NCBI RefSeq assembly: GCF_013113735.1
Contig: NZ_CP053346.1
Coordinates: 2,370,001-2,434,000, forward strand
Origin: Sphingomonas sp. AP4-R1
GTDB lineage: Bacteria; Pseudomonadota; Alphaproteobacteria; Sphingomonadales; Sphingomonadaceae
Direction: 5' to 3'
DNA: 64,000 nucleotides
The notes beneath the pieces were generated by a model. The model saw nothing but the letters and a program-made list of their open reading frames with translations, did not search any database and was not told where the DNA came from. The position numbers were made by a program, and so were the translations under genes. Below are positions 20,307 to 29,244 of this stretch, one piece after another (within the stretch, counting starts at the first letter, position 1; every line of letters begins with the position of its first letter).

Positions 20307-23270
20307 ATGCTTAGTTATCGCAAAAAATCGTTTCAATCGTGCCTGATGTCTGGCGCAGCCATTATATTAGGGGTAGGCGTTGGTTCGGCTCCGTCATTTG
20401 CACAGTCGTCTTCATCTGTTGGATCGTCTGCCGATGCCCAGCAAAATGACGAGCTTGTCGTTACAGGAACTCTGATCAAGAATGCTGCAGTTGCCTCTGC
20501 TACACCAGTGCAGGTGACGGGGAGCGAGGAGATTCGTCTTAGGCAATCGAATACTGCAGAAGACCTTCTGAAGACATTGCCTGGTGTTGTTCCAAGCCTT
20601 GGAAGCTCCTTCAATATTGGTAATCCAGGTTTCTCGTTCGTGGATCTCCGTGGTTTGGGCTCGAACCGAAACGTGGTGCTTCTTGATGGCCAGCGCATTG
20701 CGCCGGCTGATCTTCTCGGTCGCGTCGATCTCAATAACATTCCGCTGGCTTTGGTGGCCCGTGTAGAGAATCTGACCGGTGGTGCGTCCACGACATACGG
20801 TGCGGATGCCGTTTCTGGCGTCGTTAACTTCATTACCAGGCGAGATTTCACCGGCGTCGAGCTGAACATGTCCGATCAGATCACGTCACGCGGTGATGGC
20901 AACTATTTTCGTGCGGATGCGACATTTGGTGGCAACTTCGCAGAAGACCGTGGGAACATGGTTCTCTCTTTCGGATATCAGAAGGCCAAGCCCGTGTCTC
21001 AGGGCGCGCGCAGCTTCTCCCGCATCGCGATCGATTCCTTTGACAACAGTCCTGCAGGCTCGAGCTATGCCTTCCCTGCCGTGTTCGACCTCATTGGGCA
21101 GACCGGCGGCCGGATCCAGTTGCGGCCGCAGACCGGCACGGTCAATAACGGCATCTATGCGCCGTTCAATTTCAATCCCGACAACATCTTCCAGCTGCCG
21201 TTTGAGCGTTATAACATCTACAGCTCCGGTCACTATGAGATTGCTGACGGTATAGAGATATATGGTCGCGGAATCTATTCTAAGAACAAGTCTACGACGA
21301 TCATTGCGGCATCAGGAGTCACTGGGGCCAATGTGGCGATCCCGCTGTCCAATCCCTACCTTCCGAGCGCAGTGCGCAATCTTTTCTGTGCCGACTCCGG
21401 CTTTAGCGCATCGGTCTGCAACGCGGCCGCGTCGGCGACCAATCCGGCTGATCCGAATTACCGGACGGTGACGGAGTCCCTGCGCTATCGCTCGGTCGAT
21501 CTCGGGCCGCGTATCGATCGATATGAGACGCAGGTCTTCGATATTCGGGCAGGCGTTCGCGGTGCGCTTACGAGCCACATCGATTTTGACGTCTCCGGCA
21601 GCTACGGAGAAAGCAGCAACGATCACTCGCAGCAGGGTTATATGTCGCTCTCGCGAACCCGGGACGCTTTGCTTGCGACAAATACTTCGTCGTGCCTGAG
21701 CGGAAATACCGGCTGCGTGCCCATCAACGTTTTCGGCGACCGCGGCTCGATCAATGAGAATATGGCAGGCTATGTCTCGGTGCCTGCCCTCAGCGTCGTC
21801 CGGTCATCCCTAGCTCAGGCACAAGGGCAGATTTCGGGCGATGTCGGCATCGCTAGCCCGTTGGCAGAAAGGCCAGTCGATTTCGCAGTGGGCGGCAGTT
21901 ATCGCAAATATCACGCGTCGCAGTCGGCCGACGCGTTCAAGTCGCTGGTCGGCGACCTCGGCCTGGATTCTGCTCTGACCCCGTTCGAAGGCGGCTACAA
22001 CGTTGTCGAAGGCTTTGCCGAAGTGATCGCGCCGCTGGTTACGGATCGCCCGGCGTTCCGCAACCTGACACTCGAAACGGGTGTCCGCTATTCGCGCTAC
22101 TCCGTTGATGCGCCGAGCAGCCCGAAATTCAACACGACGACCTATAAGGCGGGTCTGAACTGGACGGTGGTCGACGGAATCAAGCTGCGCGGCATGTATC
22201 AACATTCGGTTCGCGCACCGAACATCAACGAACTCTTCTCCCCGCCCGTATCAGGTTTCGGGAACCTGTCGGTTGATCCCTGCGCTGGATCCGCACCGGT
22301 CGGGAATGCCGCGCTTACAGCAGTGTGTATCGCACAGGGCGCTCCTGCGAGCCGGATCGGCTCGATTGGTCAGCCGGCTTCAGGCGAGGTCAACATCGTC
22401 AATTCGGGCAATCTGGCGCTCAAGCCGGAAACGGCGAACAGCTTCACCCTCGGCGTTGTTCTTGAGCCGCGGAACATGATCCCGGGCCTGTCGGTCACCA
22501 TCGATTATTTCAACATCAAGATAACGGATGCGATCACCGCACTTTCGACGCTCGACGCGATCAGCGGCTGCTTTGGAGGCGTAACAGCAGCCAGCGCCTC
22601 AAGCCCGGCGTGCCTTGCGATCGGCCGCAATCCGAGCACTGGGACGCTTGACGGTGATGCAGCAACGACCCGCGGTCTCGCTCTGCCGCTCACCAACTCG
22701 GGGCGGGTGTTGACGGACGGCATCGACCTTGGCGTCAACTACCGTCGGGACGTCGGTCCGGGGCTGCTCGCGCTGAGCTTTGCGGGGACGTGGACGAATC
22801 GCGCGGTGTTCAAGGCCAGTGCTGCCGCCGTGAGCCGCGAATGCGCCGGCTATTACAGCGCGAACTGTGGTACTCCGGCCGCTCCCGATCGCGGCGCGTT
22901 GCAACCGAAATATGTCTGGAACCAGCGTACGTCCTACACGGTCGGGCCGGCGACTCTGTCGCTTTTGTGGCGTCACATCGGTGCAATGAGCTACGAACCA
23001 CTCGCTCAGCTTTCGACCGGTCCGGCTTACGTCGGCGGCGGCGTCGACTATGGTCATATCAAGGCCTACAATTATTTCGATCTTTCCGCACGGATCGAAA
23101 TCTCGACGAACTATGAGTTGACGCTGTCGGTCCAAAACCTTGCCGACAAGCAGCCGCCCTTCGTCGGTTATGATATCGGTGCGACCGGGTTCAACGCCGG
23201 CAACACCTTCCCGTCCACCTACGATACGCTTGGTCGTCGCTTCGCGGCGTCGCTGCGCATCAAATATTGA
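20307..23270 (+). CDS. TonB-dependent receptor (peptide cluster)
   Basis: Outer-membrane active transporter of 987 residues. The ATG at 20307 is preceded by AGGGGG at good spacing, better than the in-frame ATG at 20283. A signal peptide ends at SFAQ; the plug domain begins near DELVVTGTLIKNA and contains LLKTLPGVVPSLG, DLRGLGSNRNVVLLDG and YGADAVSGVVNFIT. The barrel ends with a C-terminal aromatic strand (RFAASLRIKY). It opens an operon with an S9 peptidase, M20 peptidase, gamma-glutamyltransferase and amidohydrolase, suggesting import of peptides or peptide-like compounds. No N-terminal FecR-interacting extension is evident. Confidence 0.94.
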   Translation: MLSYRKKSFQSCLMSGAAIILGVGVGSAPSFAQSSSSVGSSADAQQNDELVVTGTLIKNAAVASATPVQVTGSEEIRLRQSNTAEDLLKTLPGVVPSLGSSFNIGNPGFSFVDLRGLGSNRNVVLLDGQRIAPADLLGRVDLNNIPLALVARVENLTGGASTTYGADAVSGVVNFITRRDFTGVELNMSDQITSRGDGNYFRADATFGGNFAEDRGNMVLSFGYQKAKPVSQGARSFSRIAIDSFDNSPAGSSYAFPAVFDLIGQTGGRIQLRPQTGTVNNGIYAPFNFNPDNIFQLPFERYNIYSSGHYEIADGIEIYGRGIYSKNKSTTIIAASGVTGANVAIPLSNPYLPSAVRNLFCADSGFSASVCNAAASATNPADPNYRTVTESLRYRSVDLGPRIDRYETQVFDIRAGVRGALTSHIDFDVSGSYGESSNDHSQQGYMSLSRTRDALLATNTSSCLSGNTGCVPINVFGDRGSINENMAGYVSVPALSVVRSSLAQAQGQISGDVGIASPLAERPVDFAVGGSYRKYHASQSADAFKSLVGDLGLDSALTPFEGGYNVVEGFAEVIAPLVTDRPAFRNLTLETGVRYSRYSVDAPSSPKFNTTTYKAGLNWTVVDGIKLRGMYQHSVRAPNINELFSPPVSGFGNLSVDPCAGSAPVGNAALTAVCIAQGAPASRIGSIGQPASGEVNIVNSGNLALKPETANSFTLGVVLEPRNMIPGLSVTIDYFNIKITDAITALSTLDAISGCFGGVTAASASSPACLAIGRNPSTGTLDGDAATTRGLALPLTNSGRVLTDGIDLGVNYRRDVGPGLLALSFAGTWTNRAVFKASAAAVSRECAGYYSANCGTPAAPDRGALQPKYVWNQRTSYTVGPATLSLLWRHIGAMSYEPLAQLSTGPAYVGGGVDYGHIKAYNYFDLSARIEISTNYELTLSVQNLADKQPPFVGYDIGATGFNAGNTFPSTYDTLGRRFAASLRIKY

Positions 23271-23281
23271 TGGAGTGCGGT

Positions 23282-23316
23282 GCCGGACGTGCGGGGCAAA
23301 GACCCGTACGTCCGGC
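23282..23316 (+). promoter_or_regulatory. Intercistronic hairpin without U-run
   Basis: GCCGGACGT and ACGTCCGGC are perfect 9-bp arms around a 17-nt loop that can pair further (CGGG with CCCG). It sits 12 nt after the TonB receptor stop and 66 nt before the peptidase start. With no T-run it is more likely a stability or partial attenuation element than a full terminator. Confidence 0.6.
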
Positions 23317-23381
23317 GTCGATGGCGCGGTCCAGAGCGCACCCGGGGCCGGTGCTCGCGCTCAAGCGGGGAACATGATCCG

Positions 23382-25856
23382 ATGACCATTAGCGGGACCC
23401 ACGACTATCGGTGCGAGCCAAGGCGCGCCTCGCGCGCTATCGCCGCAGGGCTTGCGATTCTGCTTGCGGCGCTGCTGCCGTTGCGAAGCGTCCCAGCTCA
23501 GACGGCGTCGGCCGCCGATATTGATGACCGAGTGGCGCAGGCGCTGGGGTTCACGAGCCAGACGCTCAGCGGCAAGGTTCTGAATGCCGGTTTGACCTTT
23601 CACTGGATCGGGCAGGGCAGCCGCTTCTGGTTCCGTAAAGCTGTTGCGGGCGGCGGAGATATGTTCATCTCGGTTGAGGCAGCAACAGGAAGCCAGGTGC
23701 CGTTGTTCGACACGCAAGCAATGGCCCAGGCCTTGGTTTCGGCCGGAGCACCGGCAAGTAGCGGTGTCCCCCGCATCGTTGATGCCTCGGTTGCCGAAGA
23801 TGGTCGCACGATCGTGATCGCCGTGGCCAAGCCCGATGCCGCCTGCCGTTGGCCGCAACTCTATGATAAATGTGAACTGGCAACGCAGCATTATCGCTGC
23901 GATCTTCCAGCGCCTGCTTGTGTCGCCCTGCCAGACTTACCGGGCGCCGACACTCTGCTGTCGCCGGATGGCCGATTTGAAGTTCATGTCCGGAAGCACA
24001 ATCTGTGGCTTCGAGATCTGCGAGGCGGCGAGGAGCGTCGCCTCACGAGCGATGGCGTGGCGGGTTTCGCTTATGGTGAAATGCACGATCAAATCGAGAC
24101 ATTTGCGGCCTCGCGGCGTCGGATCGGACTGCCGGATCCGCTTCTGGGTATTCGTTGGTCGCCTGACGGTCGCTACCTAATTGCGCTGCGCCACGACGTC
24201 CGGCCTTTTGGTAAGCGGCTCGTTCTCACCGAATATCTGCCACCCGAAGGCGGCGCGCCTGTTGTCCACGAGAAGCGGGAGGCCGCAGCAGACGACGCCG
24301 TCTATCCGGCAGCGGCATTGTCGGTGATTTCGGTTGCAGATGGCGCGATCCGGCAGGTCGATCTCGATCCGCATCTCTTCGAAGACGTGGCCGGGCGCTA
24401 TTTCAATGCGGTTCACTTCGGGAATGGCGGCCCGATGACGTGGGACATGGACCGCCGGAAGCTCTGGCTGATCGGTGCAAAGAGGGGCGGCAAGGAATTG
24501 CGGCTGATCGAGGTCGATTTACCAACGGGTAAGGCACGATCGGTAGTGACGGAAAGGGGACTCGTGCCGATAAGCCTCCATCCGGGAGGTGGCTCGCCAA
24601 ATATTGCGGTGTTGCCGAAGTCTCGCCGCTTCATCTGGTATTCGGAGCGGGACGGCTGGGGCCATCTTTACCTGTACGACCTGGATAGCGGCAAGCTGCT
24701 CACGCAGCTTACCAAAGGCGCATGGGCGGTGGCAGATCTGATCCGGGCGGATGAGGAGAGGGGGATCGTCTTTTTTGCCGCGAACGGGAAAGAACGCGGC
24801 AATCCCTATAACCGATATCTTTACAGCGTGTCGCTGCGAGGCGGTACACCCAAGCTGTTGACGCCGGAGAATGCCGATCATGCGCTCGTCGCAGGTTCGG
24901 GTAGCGACGGCAGCATCTCGCCGATAGGGGACTATTTGATCGACGACTATTCGACCGTTTCGCTGGCAGATCACTTCGTCCTGCGCCGTGTCGATGGAAG
25001 CCTTGTGGGTGAGATCGCGACAGCGGACATATCCGCCCTCGCGGCAACCGGCTGGAAACCGCCGGAACCTGTCACGGTGAAGGCGGCGGACGGCAGGACC
25101 GACCTTTATGGTGTCATCTATAAGCCCCGCAATTTCGACCCCGCAAGGCGTTATCCGGTCATCGAGATCACTTATCCGGGCACTTGGTCAAAATACGCTC
25201 CGAACAATTTCAGAGGTGTCTTCTACGGTTCTGCCGTGATGAATGCGTATGCTTTTGCCGAGCTGGGCGCTATCGTGGTCTCTGTCGACGGTCGCGGTAC
25301 GTCGTATCGATCTGCAGAATTCCGCAATCATTACTACGGAAAGGACGACGCAACCGGGGCCGAGGACCATGTCGCGGCGATCCGCGGCCTGGCTGCCACC
25401 CGTCCGTTCATGGACCTCTCTCGCGTCGGGGTCACTGGTCACTCATCCGGGGGCGACGGCAGTCTCCGTGCTGCGATGCTGTACCCGGACTTCTTCAAGG
25501 TCGTAGTGTCCGGGGAAGGCCCGACCGACTATCTTACGTTGCCGATGGATGTCGCGATCGAGCGGCCGCTGGGGGTGCCCGACACGCCCGAAATCAGGGC
25601 ATATTACGAGCGGATCGCGACCAGGAATATGGTGAGCAGGCTGACACCTGCCAACAAGGTGCTCGTCATCTATGCGGGGGCCGACGAGCAGGTGCCGCTC
25701 CAGCAAGGGTTTCAGATCTTCCGTGCATTCCAGAGTGCGGGCTTTGTCTATGACGAGTTGATCGTGCCGGATGCCGGACATTGGGGCGGCCGGCACCCTT
25801 ATGGCGTGATGCGGACCGCCCGTTACTTCGCCGAAAATCTCGGCGGGCCGCAATGA
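23382..25856 (+). CDS. S9 family prolyl oligopeptidase / dipeptidyl-peptidase IV-like, exported
   Basis: Serine peptidase of 824 residues from ATG 23382. An N-terminal hydrophobic segment (AIAAGLAILLAALLPL, ending near VPAQ) is a signal peptide. The middle is a DPP IV-type beta-propeller with WSPDGRYLIAL-like blades; the C-terminal third is the alpha/beta-hydrolase domain (YPVIEITYPG). The nucleophile is Ser688 in GHSSGG (GWSYGG in many relatives), with Asp in IYAGADEQVP and His in DAGHWGGRH. It would release N-terminal dipeptides in the periplasm. The M20 gene starts with a 4-nt overlap. Confidence 0.92.
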   Translation: MTISGTHDYRCEPRRASRAIAAGLAILLAALLPLRSVPAQTASAADIDDRVAQALGFTSQTLSGKVLNAGLTFHWIGQGSRFWFRKAVAGGGDMFISVEAATGSQVPLFDTQAMAQALVSAGAPASSGVPRIVDASVAEDGRTIVIAVAKPDAACRWPQLYDKCELATQHYRCDLPAPACVALPDLPGADTLLSPDGRFEVHVRKHNLWLRDLRGGEERRLTSDGVAGFAYGEMHDQIETFAASRRRIGLPDPLLGIRWSPDGRYLIALRHDVRPFGKRLVLTEYLPPEGGAPVVHEKREAAADDAVYPAAALSVISVADGAIRQVDLDPHLFEDVAGRYFNAVHFGNGGPMTWDMDRRKLWLIGAKRGGKELRLIEVDLPTGKARSVVTERGLVPISLHPGGGSPNIAVLPKSRRFIWYSERDGWGHLYLYDLDSGKLLTQLTKGAWAVADLIRADEERGIVFFAANGKERGNPYNRYLYSVSLRGGTPKLLTPENADHALVAGSGSDGSISPIGDYLIDDYSTVSLADHFVLRRVDGSLVGEIATADISALAATGWKPPEPVTVKAADGRTDLYGVIYKPRNFDPARRYPVIEITYPGTWSKYAPNNFRGVFYGSAVMNAYAFAELGAIVVSVDGRGTSYRSAEFRNHYYGKDDATGAEDHVAAIRGLAATRPFMDLSRVGVTGHSSGGDGSLRAAMLYPDFFKVVVSGEGPTDYLTLPMDVAIERPLGVPDTPEIRAYYERIATRNMVSRLTPANKVLVIYAGADEQVPLQQGFQIFRAFQSAGFVYDELIVPDAGHWGGRHPYGVMRTARYFAENLGGPQ

Positions 25857-27421
25857 CCCGCGATCCTCTTTCGCTCCCAGAACCGTTGGAGATATCCTTG
25901 CCGAATTCCACGCTATCCCTTTCGCGCCGCGACCTTCTGCAAGGTGTCGGCGCGGCCGGACTGGCCGCGACGATACCCAATCTGGCAACGGCGGCAACCA
26001 GAGGAGGCGATGTCGCGGCTATCAAGTCCGTCGTCGCGCGCCAGCATGACGACATGATTCGACGCCTTCGCGACTGGATCGCTCTGCCGACCATCGCGGC
26101 CGAGAGACGCAATCTCCAGGAAGGCGCGCAGATGATGAGCGCCATGCTGACCGACGCGGGTTTCCAGCACACCGAGATCATTCAGACGCCTGGCACTCCG
26201 GCCGTGTTTGCCACCCTTGATGCCGGTGCCGCCAAAACGCTCGGCGTCTACGCGATGTACGACGTCAAGCAGTATGACGGACCGGGCTGGATCGCACCGC
26301 CTCTCGAAGGACGGATCGTCGAGGATCCCGATCTGGGCAAGATCATGATCGCGCGCGGTGCGATCAACACGAAAGGCCCGCAAATGGCTTTTCTGGCGGC
26401 GCTGCATGCAATCCGGGCCGCCGGCCGGAAACTGCCCGTCAACATTGTTCTGATCGCCGAAGGTGAGGAAGAAGTCGGCTCGGTCCATCTCGAGGAGGTC
26501 CTCAACAAACCCCAGGTGGCGCAGGCATTGTCCCGCTGCACAGGCATGATCTACGCGGATGCCGCACAATCCCCGTCAGGCGATGTCACGCTCGACCTTG
26601 GATCGAAGGGAATGCTCGAGGTCGAACTGACCGCATCGTCGCAGGCGTGGGGCCGAGGCGCGGCCGAAGAGGTTCATTCAGGCTATGCCGCCGCGATCGA
26701 CAGTCCGGTGTGGCATCTCGTTCAGGCCCTGGCGACGATGACGTCGCCTGACGGAACGCGCGTGACGATCGACGGCTGGTATGACGATATCCGGGCGCCA
26801 ACGCCGCACGAACTCGCGCTCCTGGCAAAGAATGCCACACCCTCGAGCGAGGAGAGCATGAAGAAGATTTTCGGCGTGCGGCGCTGGCTCAACGATGTGC
26901 CTTATCCGCAAGCCGTCGAGCGGCTGGCCAACGCGCCAACGGCGAACATCGAAGGGATTTATGGCGGCTATACTGGGCCTGGCGGGAAGACGAGCCTGCC
27001 TGCTCGCGGCGTCGCGAAAATGGATTTCCGCCTCGTCCCCAACCAGACGGCCAAGGGCGCTGAAGCAAAGCTGCGCGCTCATCTGGCCAAGCACGGCTTC
27101 GGCGACATCGATGTGAAAGCGACCGGCGGGGTGGATCCGAGCGAGACACGCGAGGACACTCCGCTCATTGCGGCGGTGAAGAGCGTCTACGCCAAGGAAG
27201 GCGTGCCGCTGACGATCAACCCGCGCAACCCGACATCCGGCCCAACCTACCTGTTCACCAACCCGCCCTTCAGCCTGGCGTTCAGCAGCTTCGGCCTTGG
27301 GCATGGTGCACGCTTCCATGTGCCGAACGAATATTATGTCATTGAACCCAAGAACCCGCTGCTCCGGGGATTTGACGGAGCGACATCATCATTCGTGGAA
27401 CTGCTCTATGCGCTCGCCTGA
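25853..27421 (+). CDS. M20 family peptidase with altered metal site, Tat-type signal
   Basis: M20/M25/M40-type protein of 522 residues. A twin-arginine signal (SRRDLLQGVGAAGLAATIPN) predicts export in folded form. The fold is clear: EGEEEVGS near 203-210 with the catalytic Glu pair, a lid-domain segment, and HVPNEYYVI carrying the C-terminal His. In place of the usual GHxDVxP metal motif there is YAMYDVKQ, with Met135 where the His ligand should be while Asp137 is kept, and GAINTKG puts Asn172 where the bridging Asp of the DDKG motif is expected. It may use fewer metals or have a different chemistry. It overlaps the S9 peptidase by 4 nt. Confidence 0.88.
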   Translation: MTRDPLSLPEPLEISLPNSTLSLSRRDLLQGVGAAGLAATIPNLATAATRGGDVAAIKSVVARQHDDMIRRLRDWIALPTIAAERRNLQEGAQMMSAMLTDAGFQHTEIIQTPGTPAVFATLDAGAAKTLGVYAMYDVKQYDGPGWIAPPLEGRIVEDPDLGKIMIARGAINTKGPQMAFLAALHAIRAAGRKLPVNIVLIAEGEEEVGSVHLEEVLNKPQVAQALSRCTGMIYADAAQSPSGDVTLDLGSKGMLEVELTASSQAWGRGAAEEVHSGYAAAIDSPVWHLVQALATMTSPDGTRVTIDGWYDDIRAPTPHELALLAKNATPSSEESMKKIFGVRRWLNDVPYPQAVERLANAPTANIEGIYGGYTGPGGKTSLPARGVAKMDFRLVPNQTAKGAEAKLRAHLAKHGFGDIDVKATGGVDPSETREDTPLIAAVKSVYAKEGVPLTINPRNPTSGPTYLFTNPPFSLAFSSFGLGHGARFHVPNEYYVIEPKNPLLRGFDGATSSFVELLYALA

Positions 27422-27452
27422 GCGGGACGTACGGCCCGGGGAGCCAAGCGGT

Positions 27453-29186
27453 ATGCGCAGCGCGCGGCGACGCTCGGGAATACATCACGCCGCTCTGCTC
27501 GTGGCGGCATCGCTCGCCGTGCCTGCCATCGCGCAGGAACAGGGCCCCAAGCCCGCCGTGAGGGCTGCTCATGCGATGGCATCATCTTCCAACCCGATCG
27601 TGACGCGCACGATGGTGGAGGTGATGCGTCGCGGCGGCAATGCAATGGACGCAGTGCTCGCCTCCATCCCCGTCGCGACCGTCGTCGAACCGCAGATGGT
27701 CACGCTGGCGGGAGGTGCGGGCATCCTTTATTTCGAGGCGAAGACCGGCCGCTATCACTATCTCGACGCCGAACTCGACCATACCGCTGACGGGGCGGCA
27801 ATGACGGCCGGCTGGACCGATCTGACGGTCGGGCGGGGAGAGCAGGTTCCCATCACGTCCGGTAAGCGGGTCGCTGTGCCCGGCGTCGTCGCGGGCATGA
27901 AGGCTGCGGCCGATCGCTTCGGAACGCTGCGCTGGGCGGACTATTTCGCGCCGGCGGTGAAGATCTCGACCCAGGGCTTCCCGATGTCCTCCTTTCTCTA
28001 CGGAGAGCTGTCGGCTGCTGCCCAGACCGTGCTCGCCGCCTATCCGTCAGGCCGGGACGAATATCTGCCGCAAGGCTATCCCGCGCCTGTCGGAACGACG
28101 GTACGCTTTCCTCACCTAGCAACCGCCATGCAGCGCCTGCAAGCGGAGGGGCCGGACTATATGTATTCCGGTGAGTGGGCCCATCATCTTGTCGAGCAGG
28201 TACACGCCGCCGGCGGCAGCATGACGCTCGCCGACCTGGCGCAGTACAAGCCCCGCTGGGAGGAGCCCGTGCGCTCCACGTTCCGGAATTTCGAGATCGT
28301 CTCGGCGCCGCCCCCTGCAACCGGCGGCATCCTGATTGGAATGACCCTCAACATTCTCGAACATTATGATCTGGCGGCACACCCTGATTACGCGGCTTCC
28401 GCCGCGAGCCTCGAGATGGTGCGGCGCGCCGTCGGCGCTGCGGAAACCGCCACCGACGAATATGTCCGTGATCCACTGAGCTACGAGGTCCCGGTCGCGT
28501 CCCTTCTGTCGAAGGATTATGCGCGCATGCTGTACAATATTGCAGCAGGCAGCATGCCGAGGGCGGCCGGACTCCCGCCCCTCACAGCAGTGCGGCCTCC
28601 CGCATCCGGGCTTCAACTCGCTGCCGATTTCACGGCTCACGGGCGCCACACGACCGATACGACCCACGTCGTCGCAGTCGACAAGGACGGCAATATGGCC
28701 TCCCTGACCCATTCGGTTTACGGTAATACGTTCGGTCCGGGTTTCGTGATCGACGGAATTCAGGCGAACAGCGGCAATTCGTTTCCAGGCAATGTCGCCG
28801 GAGCGGGACGACGGACGATCTCACCGTTCCCGCCCACCATGGTGGTGAAGGACGGCAAGCCATGGATGACGATCGGTTCGCCCGGGCTGGCATCGGAGGC
28901 GGTGGCGATCACGCTGATAAACCGGCTCGGATACGGGAAGGACCTGCTGGCGGCGACAGATGCGCCCCGTTTCTCCGGGAGCCAGGTCGGTGTCGATTTC
29001 GTGGTCGAGAACCGTCTGGCACCAGGCGTTTTGGATGAGCTGAAAACGCGATATCAGGTATCTGCTCGGCCTACGGTGCCCTATATGTGGCACTTCGGAT
29101 CCATTCAGGCGATCGAGCGGCTTCCCGACGGTTCGCTGCTGGGTGTGGCCGACGCGCGACGTGCGGGTTCTGTCGCCGGCTATTGA
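27453..29186 (+). CDS. Gamma-glutamyltransferase family protein, periplasmic
   Basis: Ntn-hydrolase of 577 residues. The start at 27453 has GGGGAG about 9 nt upstream and gives a signal peptide ending near PAIAQ; an earlier ATG at 27408 is possible. The N-terminal AHAMASSSNPIVTRTMVEVMRRGGNAMDA is typical. The autoprocessing/catalytic Thr is expected at Thr404 in DTTHVVAVDKDGNMASLT, followed by the small-subunit region with NSFPG and SPFPPTMV. It removes gamma-glutamyl groups from peptides such as glutathione conjugates. It lies between the M20 and amidohydrolase genes. Confidence 0.92.
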   Translation: MRSARRRSGIHHAALLVAASLAVPAIAQEQGPKPAVRAAHAMASSSNPIVTRTMVEVMRRGGNAMDAVLASIPVATVVEPQMVTLAGGAGILYFEAKTGRYHYLDAELDHTADGAAMTAGWTDLTVGRGEQVPITSGKRVAVPGVVAGMKAAADRFGTLRWADYFAPAVKISTQGFPMSSFLYGELSAAAQTVLAAYPSGRDEYLPQGYPAPVGTTVRFPHLATAMQRLQAEGPDYMYSGEWAHHLVEQVHAAGGSMTLADLAQYKPRWEEPVRSTFRNFEIVSAPPPATGGILIGMTLNILEHYDLAAHPDYAASAASLEMVRRAVGAAETATDEYVRDPLSYEVPVASLLSKDYARMLYNIAAGSMPRAAGLPPLTAVRPPASGLQLAADFTAHGRHTTDTTHVVAVDKDGNMASLTHSVYGNTFGPGFVIDGIQANSGNSFPGNVAGAGRRTISPFPPTMVVKDGKPWMTIGSPGLASEAVAITLINRLGYGKDLLAATDAPRFSGSQVGVDFVVENRLAPGVLDELKTRYQVSARPTVPYMWHFGSIQAIERLPDGSLLGVADARRAGSVAGY

Positions 29187-29244
29187 GACGCGCGTCGGCT
29201 GCGGCCGGCGCTCAACGACAATCACTCCGATCAGGATCATCTCG

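Noticed and set aside
24054..24300. Possible second gene start inside the S9 peptidase
   Set aside because: Alternative-frame ORFs there translate to low-complexity sequence, and the S9 beta-propeller frame is continuous.
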